Assembly (NCBI RefSeq): GCF_900186975.1
Contig: NZ_LT906441.1
Span: 744,001 to 808,000, forward strand
Direction: 5' to 3'
DNA: 64,000 bases
Source of the DNA: Cutibacterium granulosum
GTDB lineage: Bacteria > Actinomycetota > Actinomycetes > Propionibacteriales > Propionibacteriaceae
Shown here: positions 27,353 to 36,339 of the stretch, in pieces
Numbering within the stretch: position 1 is the stretch's first letter
Layout of the letters: each line of letters starts with the position of its first letter
The notes under the pieces: model-generated
What the model saw: only the letters and a program-made list of their open reading frames with translations
The model's database searches: none
What the model was told of the DNA's origin: nothing
Program-made: the position numbers and the translations under genes

Positions 27353-28180
27353 TCAGGCGGACGTGGCGACGGGTGCCTCCGGTGAGCTGGCGGCACGTCC
27401 AGCATGGGAGGGGGCGACGGGTCCGGCGGCGCCAACCGTGGTGAGCAGAGGAGAGTTCTCCGAGATGCCGAAGGTTCTCATCCACATCGCCGGGTCGCGC
27501 AACTCCTCGGGGGTGGAGTCGGCGATGACGGTGCGGTTGATGAGACACACCCGGTCGGCGGTGGCCATGGCCTGCACGAGGTCGTGGGTCGTCATGACGA
27601 GGGTGGTGCCTTCGCTGGCGAGTCGGCAGAACAGCTCGGTGAGCATCTCCTGGGTGGGCATGTCCACCCCGGTGAACGGCTCGTCAAGCAACAACACCGA
27701 GGGGCGGGTCGCCAGGGCACGGGCGATGAGCACCCGCTGCCGCTGACCCCCCGACAACTCCCCGACGGTGCGATCGGCCAGATCGGCCATGTCGGCGATC
27801 CGCAGTGCGTCACGCACCGCGACGTGGTCGTCCTTGCCGGGATGACGCAGCCATCCGATGTGGTGGGTGCGTCCACTCATGACGACGTCGGCCACGCTGA
27901 TCGGGAAGTCCCAGGCGAACTCGTGGCGCTGCGGCACGTAGCCGACGTGACGCCAGCCACGCCCCGGGGCCGCCCCGGCCACCGTGACGGATCCCCTGGC
28001 CGGGCGGACGAGCCCCAGCATGGTGCGCAGGATCGTCGTCTTGCCCGCCCCATTGGGCCCCAGCAGGGCCAGCAGGTCGCCCTTGCTGGCGGTGAGGTTG
28101 ACGTCATGGAGCACCTGCAGGCCGCCCAGGTTGACCGCGAGATTGGTGATCCTGATGGATCCGAGATCGCTGTCACTCAT
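27353..28180 (-). CDS. Anchored repeat-type ABC transporter, ATP-binding subunit
   Basis: A 275-aa ATPase of the metal importer. Walker A is LLGPNGAGKTTIL, the signature is ELSGGQRQRVLIARALA, Walker B is VLLLDEPFTGVD and the switch His is in VMTTHDLVQAM. The Ala/Pro-rich C-terminal tail after about residue 240 is dispensable-looking. The start chosen (28180) lies inside the end of the upstream surface-protein gene with an 8-base overlap (ATGAGTGA), indicating translational coupling. The 18-residue extension to 28234 would lie fully inside that gene. Confidence 0.93.
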   Translation of the reverse strand: MSDSDLGSIRITNLAVNLGGLQVLHDVNLTASKGDLLALLGPNGAGKTTILRTMLGLVRPARGSVTVAGAAPGRGWRHVGYVPQRHEFAWDFPISVADVVMSGRTHHIGWLRHPGKDDHVAVRDALRIADMADLADRTVGELSGGQRQRVLIARALATRPSVLLLDEPFTGVDMPTQEMLTELFCRLASEGTTLVMTTHDLVQAMATADRVCLINRTVIADSTPEELRDPAMWMRTFGISENSPLLTTVGAAGPVAPSHAGRAASSPEAPVATSA

Positions 28181-29186
28181 GCGGATTGGCCCCGTTCCCC
28201 TTGCTGGCCCCGCCGTCCTGCCACACCTCGTCACGCATTGCGCGGGAACGAGACCGACCGATCAACGCTGCAACGACGATGGCGACGATGACCACTCCGG
28301 CGATGATCGCGATGATCGCGCCATGCGACGAGCTGCCGTGTGAGGCGTCGGAGGATGCCGCCGTCGAGTCGGAGCTGGCCGTGGCCGTCGGGGAGTCGGC
28401 GATGGTGGCCGAGGCGGAGGCGCCCATCGACCTGGCATCCTGCGCCGAACCCTTGTCGCCGATGACGAACCTCAGCTTGGTGGGGTAGGAGTGCTTGACA
28501 CCCTTGGCATCCGTGCCACATACCTCCATCGAGATCGTCTGCGCTCCGGGCTCGGAGAACACCCAGTTGGCGTGCACATGGGTGTTGGCTTCCATGTGGA
28601 CCGGCTGCTGCTCGGACTTCGTGGAGTCGTAGAGCGACATCGGGGCCTCGAACCCATTCTCGATGAACATGTGGGCCTCGCCCGGGCCTTCGTGTCCGGT
28701 GAAGACCAGCTTGGCACCGCGGGGGAAGTTCTTGACGATCTCCGGGGCCTGGGTGTTCCATCCCAGCCACACGACCTTCTGGTCCTGGGTCTGCGGAATG
28801 ACGTAGGCCTTCCTGCCGCGCATGCCACCCAGGAAGGAGTAGGCATCATCGTTCGGTACGTCGATCCGGGACGCGTCGACGACCCTCAGCACCGCGTCGT
28901 CGGTGCTGCGCCACACCGGCGGATTGGCGGAGTCGTCACGGGCCAGCAGGACGAACTTGCCGTCGATGAGCCGGGGCCCCACGTCGACATGGCCACGTGT
29001 GATCTCGGCAGGGCCCTGGGCCACCTGCTCGTCCTCGGTGACGGTCTGCTTGAGAGCCGGGTCCGGCGGCGGGGTGCCGCCAGACGCCTGGGCAGGTGCA
29101 GGTGCGAGGCCGCCGCTCAGGGCGAGGGTCAGGGCAGACAGGGCGGCTGCGCATCGAGCTGCCAACGGGCGATGTTTCTTGGTCAT
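28173..29186 (-). CDS. Anchored-repeat protein with C-terminal membrane helix (337 aa)
   Basis: A small surface protein with one repeat module, probably the membrane-proximal relay between the wall proteins and the importer. A signal peptide (residues 1-~35, ending APAQA) leads to the module: TRGHVDVGP, then FLGGMRGRKAYVIPQ, VVWLGWNT, and THVHANWVFSEPG. A Ser/Ala-rich stretch precedes one membrane helix (GAIIAIIAGVVIVAIVVAAL) and a basic cytoplasmic tail (RSRSRAMRD). There is no LPxTG. The start at 29186 has GGAGGA four bases upstream; it follows the binding-protein stop by 20 bp and overlaps the ATPase gene. Confidence 0.88.
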   Translation of the reverse strand: MTKKHRPLAARCAAALSALTLALSGGLAPAPAQASGGTPPPDPALKQTVTEDEQVAQGPAEITRGHVDVGPRLIDGKFVLLARDDSANPPVWRSTDDAVLRVVDASRIDVPNDDAYSFLGGMRGRKAYVIPQTQDQKVVWLGWNTQAPEIVKNFPRGAKLVFTGHEGPGEAHMFIENGFEAPMSLYDSTKSEQQPVHMEANTHVHANWVFSEPGAQTISMEVCGTDAKGVKHSYPTKLRFVIGDKGSAQDARSMGASASATIADSPTATASSDSTAASSDASHGSSSHGAIIAIIAGVVIVAIVVAALIGRSRSRAMRDEVWQDGGASKGNGANPHE

Positions 29187-29206
29187 GGATTCCTCCGATG
29201 TGAACC

Positions 29207-30733
29207 TCATCCCAGGCACCGGGCCAGGGAGTCGGCGTCGAATTTCATGAGGTCGATGTAGGTGGTGACGCGATCATCGAAGGTGTCACCGTAGATCGTG
29301 CAGACCTGCACGTCGTTCTCGTGCGCCATGGCCACCAGCACCGACGAGGCGCGCAGCACGTTGGGCTCGAGGAACACCGCCGGCACCTTGAGGTCGGAAA
29401 TGGTCTGGTTGAGCTTGCGACGTTGGGCCATCGACGGCTCCACCCCCGGGTTCGCGGTGACGAATCCGGCGACGTGCATGCCATGTGCCTGGGCCAGGTA
29501 GCCGTAGGCGTCGTGACTGGTGATGAGCTGACGATTCCCCTTGGGAATACCCGCGATCCGGCTGTCGACGTAGTGCGAGGTCTGCTCGAGTTTGGCCAGG
29601 TAGGCCTTGGTGTTGTCCCGGTAGGTCTGCGCCCCGTCGGGGTCGGCCTTGATGAGGGCGTCACGAATCACCTGAACGTAGGCCTTGGTGTTCTTGATGC
29701 TCATCCACAGGTGGGGGTCGATCTCACCGTGGACGTGGGCACCGAGCACCGCCTGGGGCAACTGGTGTATGGAGGCGCCGGGACGTCCCAGGAATCGGAA
29801 TGCCGGTGAGGGAGGTATCTCGGTGAGTGCTTTCGGCGGCACCCAGATCACCGATTTCTCCGGATCCAGACGTTTCTGGGTACGCACCCCGCCACCCGTC
29901 GGGTCGGAGAGGATGAGCATCCTGTCCTGGTCGATGTCGGCCGAGAAGTCGGCGTGCCCCTTGTCGACGACGGTGCGGTCGGCGAGTTCGGGAATGGTGC
30001 GTGGATCGGCGCCGACGGCGATCGTCAGGGTCTGCGAACCGATCGAGGTCTCACCCCGGGAAGTCGTGAGGGTGGCAGCGAACCTGGCCCGGTACACGCC
30101 GGGCTTGCTGAATGCCCAGGACATGTGGGTGTGGGCGTCGGCGGGAAGCTCCACGTCGTCGCGTTCGTCGACGCCATCGGTGGTCGAGTAGTAGATCTGG
30201 GGACGTCCGAAGGTGCCCGTGATGTAGGCAGTGAGATCTCCGGGGCCATCCACCGACTCCAGCCTGAGGTGCACCGAGGAGGAACGGTCGGCCCCATGCG
30301 CGGTGCCCTTGCCGATGACGCGCAGACCCAGCCAGACCGTGTCGAGGTTCGCATTCTCGACCAGCGGGATGACCTCGGCCCCGTACTTCTGGGCCTCCTC
30401 GGCCAAGGACATGTTGATGGCCCCCTTGGGCAGGGAGGCGTCGATGGTCTTGATGACCGAGTGCGGTTCGAGCATGAGGTAGTTCGACAACGCGACCTTC
30501 GAGTACACGACGGTACGTACGTCACGCAGGGATGGTTCGTAGGTGTGCGGGTCGGCGCCGGAGGGAACCAGGGAGGTGACGTCGGCCCGGTCGCCGGCCA
30601 CATTGCGGGTGAGGTCGGCGAGGATGGGCGTGGTCGTCACCACGGAGAGCTTGTCTTCTTGGGCAGCGGGGGCATGACCGCACCCAGCCAGCAGGCTGAG
30701 TGCGGTCATGGCGGCCAACAGGCGTTTTCTCAC
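29207..30733 (-). CDS. Metal-binding lipoprotein (TroA/ZnuA-like) with inserted repeat domain
   Basis: A 508-aa substrate-binding lipoprotein of the importer, tethered by Cys18 (LLAGC lipobox). The TroA-type fold supplies all four expected metal ligands: His63 (GADPHTYEPS), His341 (DPHLW), His407 (SHDAYGY) and Asp483 (GDTF). Between residues ~122 and ~330 an anchored-repeat module is inserted. Its parts are in permuted order: WLG (134) and HTHMSWAFSKPGVY (201-214) come before DKGHADF (258) and FLGRPG/LPQ (314-327). The GTG start overlaps the upstream stop (GTGA). It should take cargo from the repeat proteins and pass it to the permease. Confidence 0.9.
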   Translation of the reverse strand: MRKRLLAAMTALSLLAGCGHAPAAQEDKLSVVTTTPILADLTRNVAGDRADVTSLVPSGADPHTYEPSLRDVRTVVYSKVALSNYLMLEPHSVIKTIDASLPKGAINMSLAEEAQKYGAEVIPLVENANLDTVWLGLRVIGKGTAHGADRSSSVHLRLESVDGPGDLTAYITGTFGRPQIYYSTTDGVDERDDVELPADAHTHMSWAFSKPGVYRARFAATLTTSRGETSIGSQTLTIAVGADPRTIPELADRTVVDKGHADFSADIDQDRMLILSDPTGGGVRTQKRLDPEKSVIWVPPKALTEIPPSPAFRFLGRPGASIHQLPQAVLGAHVHGEIDPHLWMSIKNTKAYVQVIRDALIKADPDGAQTYRDNTKAYLAKLEQTSHYVDSRIAGIPKGNRQLITSHDAYGYLAQAHGMHVAGFVTANPGVEPSMAQRRKLNQTISDLKVPAVFLEPNVLRASSVLVAMAHENDVQVCTIYGDTFDDRVTTYIDLMKFDADSLARCLG

Positions 30734-33700
30734 CCGTGCCGTCTCCTCGCCACCACGGAGGTACCGAGCAGCAGACCGAATCCGCCGAGGGCGACGCCAC
30801 AGCCCAGGGCCTTGTTGGACCTGGCGGCAATGGTGGCCTCGCGCACCTGGCCGTCCGCGCCGGTTCCGGGCAGACCGTTGAGGTCACACGGCTTGCCGTC
30901 CGGGGTGCGCCCCACGACGGTGTAGGCCGGGCTGTCACCCTGTGCCGCATCGCCGTTCTGGGCGGCATCGTCGGCCTTGCCGGAATCACTGGACGGGGCT
31001 GCATCTGCCGAGGCGGGGGTCGCTCCCACCGAGGAGGCGACCGCCTTGGCGTCAGTGCCCACCGCGAAGTGCAGGGTGCCAGTGGCGCTGACCTTCTTGC
31101 CGGCCTTGGTGGTGGCCGTCTGGGTGACGGTCACGGCGTAGTGACCCGGCTTGGTGAACACCCAGTTCGGGTGGGCGTGGGTGTTCGCCGCAACGGTGTA
31201 GCTGGTGGGGCCACCGACGTTGTCGAAGACCCGCTGGCCCACGCCGCCACCGAAGGTGCCAGACATGAACACGGCCATCTTGCCGGGGCCATCCACCTTG
31301 TCGAGGTGCATCTGCACCGGGCCGGTGGTGCCGTTGATGATGGACGGATGCATCGTGTTGACGCCGAGCCACGGCACGCCGGGCACCTGGGTGGCGCCGA
31401 TGAGCCACACCTTGGCACCACTCTTGGCAATGAACTCCATGCCGCCAGGGGCCGTGGTGTTGGCCTTGTCGCCGACCGACATCACGATGCTGGACGGGTT
31501 GATCCACTTCGCCGGGGCGGAACGGTCGTCCTTGAGGGCGGAGATGAGCTTGCCCGACTCCAGCTGGACACCCCAGTCGAAGTGACCTTCAGTGGCGATC
31601 GAGGCGGCCTGACCAGCCGGAGCGGCCGCCTTGGCAGCCGGGGTGGCGGACTTCTTGGCACCATCACTGGACGCGGGCGAAGCCTTCTTCGTCGCGATCT
31701 TCACCGGACGGCAGACTTCCTTCTTCGCAGCCGCGGCTGCGCCGGATGCTGCCTCTGCGGCATCCTGGGAACCATTGGCCGTCTCGCCGTCAGCAGCCGC
31801 ACCCTCGCCACTGGCCTCGGGTGCGCCGTCCAGCGAGGTGCCCACGGTGTTCAGACCACCCAGTGCTGCGCCACCGGTGTCACCAGCGGACTGGTCCGCA
31901 GCCGGTGTCGCGGCCGTGTCACTGGCTGCAGTGCAGCTCTTGGCCTGGGCGATGGCCTTGGACCCCACGGCCCAGGTGTAGGCGTGGGTGGCGGTCTTGA
32001 CCGTCTTGCCGTAGCGCACCGAGGTGGCGTCGACCGTCATCTCGTAGCGGCCCGGTTTGGTGAACACCCAGTTGGCGTGCACGTGCGAGGGTTCCTTGAC
32101 CGTGATGGTGCCCGGCAGGGCGGTGGAGCCGCCGTCGAGCAGGGCCTTGGTGCCTGCGAAGGAGTTCTGCGTGAACAGGTGCACCTTGCCCGGGCCCTTG
32201 ACGTCACGGACGTTGATCTTCACCTCGCTGAAGCCATTGCGCTTGACGTCGAAGGTCTCCCAACCCGGCCACAGCAGGTCGGGGTTCTGCGTGATGGGCA
32301 GGACGTATCCCTTGGGGGTACCGGGGTAGCCCTTGGGGATGCTCATGAGTGCGGAGTCCTTGACGGCCAGCAGTACATCCTCGGGGGTGTGAAGCACACC
32401 CTCACCGGTGACGTCCTCCTTGACCTTGAGGCTGAGGCCGTTCCTGTCGGCCGAACCGACCTGGAAGACGTCGGAATGCCCGTGGTCGAGCACCAATTTC
32501 TTGGAGCAGGGGTTCTTCTTGTCGGCAGGCTTCTTGTCGGCACCGGGCTTGGCGCCGCCGTTCGACTTGCCGTCGGTTCCGGGCTTCTTGTCAGAGTCCC
32601 GCTTGGCAGTGGGCTCAGTGCTCGGCTCGGGGGCTGAGTCCTGGCTTGGTCGCGTGGTGGGTGCAGGGCTGGGCCTGGTGCCATCTGTTGGTGATGGGCT
32701 CGGTTTGGCAGTCTCGGGCGCAGCTGCCGTGCCCCACGGGGCGGGCAGCTCGGTCTTGTCGCCGACGACCCAGGTGTAGGTGTGCGGCTTGCTCTGGAAG
32801 GCCTTGCCATCCTTCTCGGCGCTGGCCTGGACGGTCATGGTGTACACGCCCGGCTTGTTGAACACCCAGTTGGCGTGTTCGTGGGTTGGCTGTTTGACGG
32901 TGATGGTACCTGGCAGGGTGGTGGAGTCACCGTCGAGCAAGGAACGCACGTCACCGAGAGTGCCCTGGGAGAACAGGTTGACCGTTCCAGGACCCTTGAC
33001 GTCACGAACGTTGATCTTGACCTCGCTGAAACCGTTGCGCTTGACGTCGAAGGTCTCCCAGCCCGGCCACAGCAGCCCGGACTTCTGGGTCAACGGCAAC
33101 ACGTAGCCCTTGGGGGCGCCGGGCAGCCCGGAGGGGATGTCGGTCAGTGCGGAGTCCCGTACCTTGAGCAGTACGTTCTCCGGTTCGCGGAGCACACCCT
33201 CACCGGTGACGCCCTCCTTGAGCTTGAGGTCGATGCCGCCGTCGGCGGAGGAACCGACTCGGAAGGCATCCAGATGTCCGCGGTCAAGGACGACGTTGCT
33301 GCTGTTGGTGCGGGAGTTGTCGGGAACCGGATCAGACTTCGGGGTCGGATCAGGTGTGGGGGCCGGGTCAGCTGGCTTGCTGGGCTCGGGACTCGACTTC
33401 GGGTCGGCCGGCTTGCCCTGGTCGGGGTTTGACGAGCCGTTCAGCACATCTCCCTTGCCCTGGCAGGCGTTGGCCACCGCGGCGTCACCGACGGCGTACT
33501 GCATCGTGAATGGGACGTAGCGATGCTGTTTCCTGCCATTGGCGTCGGGCTTGCCGTGGATGGTGTAGTAGCCGCTGATTCGGTAGAACCCCGGCTTGGA
33601 GAACCACATCTCCATGGGGGTCTTCTCGGCCTTGTTGACGCGCATCACGGTACGCAGACTCGACTCACTGGACGACAGGACGGTCCGGGTCTGCCCATTG

Positions 33701-34908
33701 GTGGTGTCGACGACGGACACCTTGCCGTCCTGCGGTCCCTCGATCGGGTCCCAGGTGATGTCGGCCTCGCGGAGGTTCGCGAAATCGGTGCCGGTGGTGT
33801 CGAGCACCTGGCTCGGCTGGCCGTTCTGCGCCGATGCGGGGATGCGGTGGAACTGGATTCCAGCGGCGAAGATGCCGTTGAACTCGTCGGCTCCGGCCTG
33901 CGGGGCTGCTGCCTTGAGGGAGTCGGGCACGTTGATGACGCCGACCTCTCCGTCGATCTGCTTGCCGGAGTCACCCGAGGTGACGCTCATCTTCGGACGA
34001 GCGGGCTTCTGCGGGTTGTCGGACTTCCAGTCGGCCTGCCATTCGGCCTTCAAGGTGACGGGACCGCTGGCATGGTGCAGGCACCCTGCCATGGTCGCGG
34101 TGGGGTCGAATGCCAGTGGATCGTCGGATCCGGTGTCCTGACCCTTGGCGATGGGGAACTGTTCGGCCGGGGTGGTGATCTCGTGGGCGGGCTGCGTGGA
34201 GCCCTTGTCGAGGCCCACCTGCTCGTCGGTGCCGACCAGCCACGAGACGACGGTGGGGTCGGACTCGATGGTCTTTCCGTCGCGGGTCTCCACGGCTGCC
34301 TGCCACGTCAGGTTGTAGCGGCCGGGTTGGGAGAAGGCCCAGCTGGTGTGGGTGTGGCTTCCGGGGTGCACGACCTGCCGACGGTGATCGGTGCCGGTCG
34401 AGGAGAACAGGTGTGAGACACCGAGGGGATTGACGGTGAAGGCGTTGAACTCGCCGGGACCGTCGACGTCGACCAGGTCCAGGTGCAGCGTCTCGGGCTT
34501 GATGCGGTCCATGAGCTCGTCGGGGAAGCTGTGACCGGCACCGAATGCAGCTGCCACCGGGGCCCACTTGTCGCTCTCCCTCTGCGGAGCAGTCCACACG
34601 ATGTCGCCGGGTTTGCCGAGGAAACCAAATCGGTGATCGTCGGGAACCTTGAGGCGAGATGTCTCCCGGCCGGTCGCGTCGGCGTCTGGCCCGAGGCGGA
34701 TGTAGACGTCCTTGGCCTCCTTGAGCTCGCTCTCGTTCCACAGGATCTTGATGGTTGGTCTGCCGCTCGCCTGGTCCCACTCCACGTGGGCGACGTCGGC
34801 GTGGCCATTGTGCAGGAGCTCCCGATCCGGTGCTGACGCGTTCGCCAGTGACGGGTTGACCGTCATGAACGTCAGCAGGATGGCCAGGAGCGATGCTAAC
34901 CGCTTCAC
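30730..34908 (-). CDS. Sortase-anchored repeat surface protein (1392 aa)
   Basis: First gene of the importer operon, a large wall-anchored protein. The signal peptide is residues 1-~25 (LASLLAILLTFMTVNPSLANA). Repeat modules end at HTHTSW (~185), HEHANW (~676), HVHANW (~942) and HAHPNW (~1244), with one degenerate module near 440-460 (WFSKPGFYRI). Pro/Ser/Lys-rich linkers separate them. LPGTG begins at residue 1346; then ~20 polar residues, a hydrophobic helix (GVALGGFGLLLGTSVVA) and RRRHG, so sortase attachment is plausible although the spacer is unusually long. The GTG at 34908 has GGGAGG four bases upstream; the frame to 34968 runs through the promoter. Confidence 0.88.
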   Translation of the reverse strand: MKRLASLLAILLTFMTVNPSLANASAPDRELLHNGHADVAHVEWDQASGRPTIKILWNESELKEAKDVYIRLGPDADATGRETSRLKVPDDHRFGFLGKPGDIVWTAPQRESDKWAPVAAAFGAGHSFPDELMDRIKPETLHLDLVDVDGPGEFNAFTVNPLGVSHLFSSTGTDHRRQVVHPGSHTHTSWAFSQPGRYNLTWQAAVETRDGKTIESDPTVVSWLVGTDEQVGLDKGSTQPAHEITTPAEQFPIAKGQDTGSDDPLAFDPTATMAGCLHHASGPVTLKAEWQADWKSDNPQKPARPKMSVTSGDSGKQIDGEVGVINVPDSLKAAAPQAGADEFNGIFAAGIQFHRIPASAQNGQPSQVLDTTGTDFANLREADITWDPIEGPQDGKVSVVDTTNGQTRTVLSSSESSLRTVMRVNKAEKTPMEMWFSKPGFYRISGYYTIHGKPDANGRKQHRYVPFTMQYAVGDAAVANACQGKGDVLNGSSNPDQGKPADPKSSPEPSKPADPAPTPDPTPKSDPVPDNSRTNSSNVVLDRGHLDAFRVGSSADGGIDLKLKEGVTGEGVLREPENVLLKVRDSALTDIPSGLPGAPKGYVLPLTQKSGLLWPGWETFDVKRNGFSEVKINVRDVKGPGTVNLFSQGTLGDVRSLLDGDSTTLPGTITVKQPTHEHANWVFNKPGVYTMTVQASAEKDGKAFQSKPHTYTWVVGDKTELPAPWGTAAAPETAKPSPSPTDGTRPSPAPTTRPSQDSAPEPSTEPTAKRDSDKKPGTDGKSNGGAKPGADKKPADKKNPCSKKLVLDHGHSDVFQVGSADRNGLSLKVKEDVTGEGVLHTPEDVLLAVKDSALMSIPKGYPGTPKGYVLPITQNPDLLWPGWETFDVKRNGFSEVKINVRDVKGPGKVHLFTQNSFAGTKALLDGGSTALPGTITVKEPSHVHANWVFTKPGRYEMTVDATSVRYGKTVKTATHAYTWAVGSKAIAQAKSCTAASDTAATPAADQSAGDTGGAALGGLNTVGTSLDGAPEASGEGAAADGETANGSQDAAEAASGAAAAAKKEVCRPVKIATKKASPASSDGAKKSATPAAKAAAPAGQAASIATEGHFDWGVQLESGKLISALKDDRSAPAKWINPSSIVMSVGDKANTTAPGGMEFIAKSGAKVWLIGATQVPGVPWLGVNTMHPSIINGTTGPVQMHLDKVDGPGKMAVFMSGTFGGGVGQRVFDNVGGPTSYTVAANTHAHPNWVFTKPGHYAVTVTQTATTKAGKKVSATGTLHFAVGTDAKAVASSVGATPASADAAPSSDSGKADDAAQNGDAAQGDSPAYTVVGRTPDGKPCDLNGLPGTGADGQVREATIAARSNKALGCGVALGGFGLLLGTSVVARRRHG

Positions 34909-34940
34909 GGTGCCTCCCTTGTTTTGGCTGGTGACAGCCA

Positions 34941-34971
34941 CATAGTACTGTTCGATAGTGATTATCACTAT
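34941..34971 (-). promoter_or_regulatory. Promoter with Fur-like palindromic operator
   Basis: A perfect 8-1-8 palindrome, atagtgat-t-atcactat (34955-34971), resembles the Fur box: 15 of 19 positions match GATAATGATAATCATTATC as I align it by eye. A -10-like TACTAT (complement of 34942-34947) lies just downstream on the minus strand, so the site overlaps the -35 region. Repression by a Fur/Zur-type metal regulator is the natural reading; the identity of the regulator is inferred. Confidence 0.6.
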
Positions 34972-35070
34972 TGAGTGCGTACCTCACGTACTTTGAGCGC
35001 GAGAATGTCCTGCGCCTCGCGCATTTTGAGCTGATCTGGTGGTGTCATGGGAACGAAGGTGTGATGCCGA

Positions 35071-36225
35071 ATGGGCGAACGTGTCGAGGTGACCAGACGA
35101 CTCCGCCAGGCCTATCGAGGGGCGGCCAAGGCCGAGAAGACGGCGATACTGGACGAGTTCTGCAACCTCACGGGGTTGGCGCGGTCCACGGCCCGGCGTT
35201 GCCTGACCGGCCCCGAGGACTCCAAACGCATAGATCATCGCTCCACCCGGGAGCCGAAGTATTCAGCGCAGGCTGCCACCGTGCTGGCCAGGGTGTGGAA
35301 GCTCATGGGGTGCCCGTCGGGCAAGTACATGGCTGCCGCGATGGGCCAGTGGTTGGACGCCTTGACTCGGCATGGCGAACTCATCGAGGGACGCCTGGGA
35401 TACAGCCAAGCGGTCCGCGCCGAACTCGAGCACATGAGTCCGGCCACGATCGACCGCTACCTCAAGGTCGAGCGATCCTGTGTGCGGCTCGAGGGCGGCC
35501 CGGCCATCTGCCACGGGAACCTGCTGCGCAACTCGATCACCACTCGTACTGCTGCTGACAAGGCCGAGGGGTACCCGGGATTCTTCGAGATCGACACCGT
35601 CGCCCACTGTGGTTCCTCCGTGGCCGGACGTTTTGCCCACACGGTGATCCTCACCGACGTTCACACCGGTTGGGTCCATCTGGAGGTCATGGAAGACGAC
35701 ACGCACGCTCAGATGGTTGCTGGGCTGCAACGAGCCGTTGAGGCCATCCCATTCACCATCTGTGGCCTGGACTGCAGCGCTGCTCCCGGCTTTCCCAACG
35801 GGGAGGTCACCGCGTGGGCGAGGAGCCAGGACATTCTTCTCACTCACTCCCGAGCCGGTGCGAGGAACGATCGGCCAACTGCGGATTCCTGGAACGGCCA
35901 TGCCCTGCGCCGCTGCGGATTCGCCCAACGATGCGACACCGCCTGGCAACGACACACCCTCGCCCAGCTCTGGAAGGCCGTGCGGCTGAAGCTCAACTAT
36001 TTCACTCCCACCCGCAAGCCCATCGGATGGAGCGATACCGCCGATGGACGACGTCGACGTCGCTACGACACCCCCACCGCGCCTCTTGACCGGCTGCTGG
36101 AATCGGGGACGCTCTCCCCGGCACAGCAGGATGAACTCATCACCCATCGCAACGGCATCAATCCTGCGAACCTGACCCGGGAGATTCTGCGCTGCCAGGA
36201 CCTCCTCCTCAACTCGGCCAGGTGA
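35071..36225 (+). CDS. Transposase/integrase-like protein (DDE, rve type) with degraded catalytic motifs
   Basis: A 384-aa protein of the IS-transposase family that carries the EIDTVAHCG signature. An N-terminal helix-turn-helix region (NLTGLARSTARRCL) precedes the catalytic core. The first Asp is present in FFEIDTVAHCG and the second in CGLDCSAAPGF. However, the usual DNGSEF wording after the second Asp is replaced by CSAAPGF, and the position of the usual Glu in NDNxFVEQKN reads NDRPTADSWN (Asp). The reading frame is nevertheless intact. I could not find flanking inverted repeats or target duplications. It lies divergent from the importer operon, ~100 bp from its operator. Confidence 0.8.
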   Translation: MGERVEVTRRLRQAYRGAAKAEKTAILDEFCNLTGLARSTARRCLTGPEDSKRIDHRSTREPKYSAQAATVLARVWKLMGCPSGKYMAAAMGQWLDALTRHGELIEGRLGYSQAVRAELEHMSPATIDRYLKVERSCVRLEGGPAICHGNLLRNSITTRTAADKAEGYPGFFEIDTVAHCGSSVAGRFAHTVILTDVHTGWVHLEVMEDDTHAQMVAGLQRAVEAIPFTICGLDCSAAPGFPNGEVTAWARSQDILLTHSRAGARNDRPTADSWNGHALRRCGFAQRCDTAWQRHTLAQLWKAVRLKLNYFTPTRKPIGWSDTADGRRRRRYDTPTAPLDRLLESGTLSPAQQDELITHRNGINPANLTREILRCQDLLLNSAR

Positions 36226-36283
36226 TCTGCCGAGGCTGGCAAGGTTCTCACTGGTGTCGAGGCCTTGGTCGCGGGCACACTGG

Positions 36284-36339
36284 ACCTGGCGACGTGTTCA
36301 CTTGGCGACTACGTGGATGCTTGGTGACGCGTTGGTACG
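36284..36339. repeat. Degenerate ~20-bp tandem repeat
   Basis: acctggcgacgtgttca, cttggcgactacgtggatg and cttggtgacgcgttggtacg follow one another, sharing CTTGGYGAC. They sit in the gap between the transposase and ThiF-like genes. Confidence 0.5.

Noticed and set aside
34972-36330. Complete insertion sequence with inverted repeats
   Set aside because: I could not find matching terminal repeats or a target duplication by eye, so only the transposase gene is reported.
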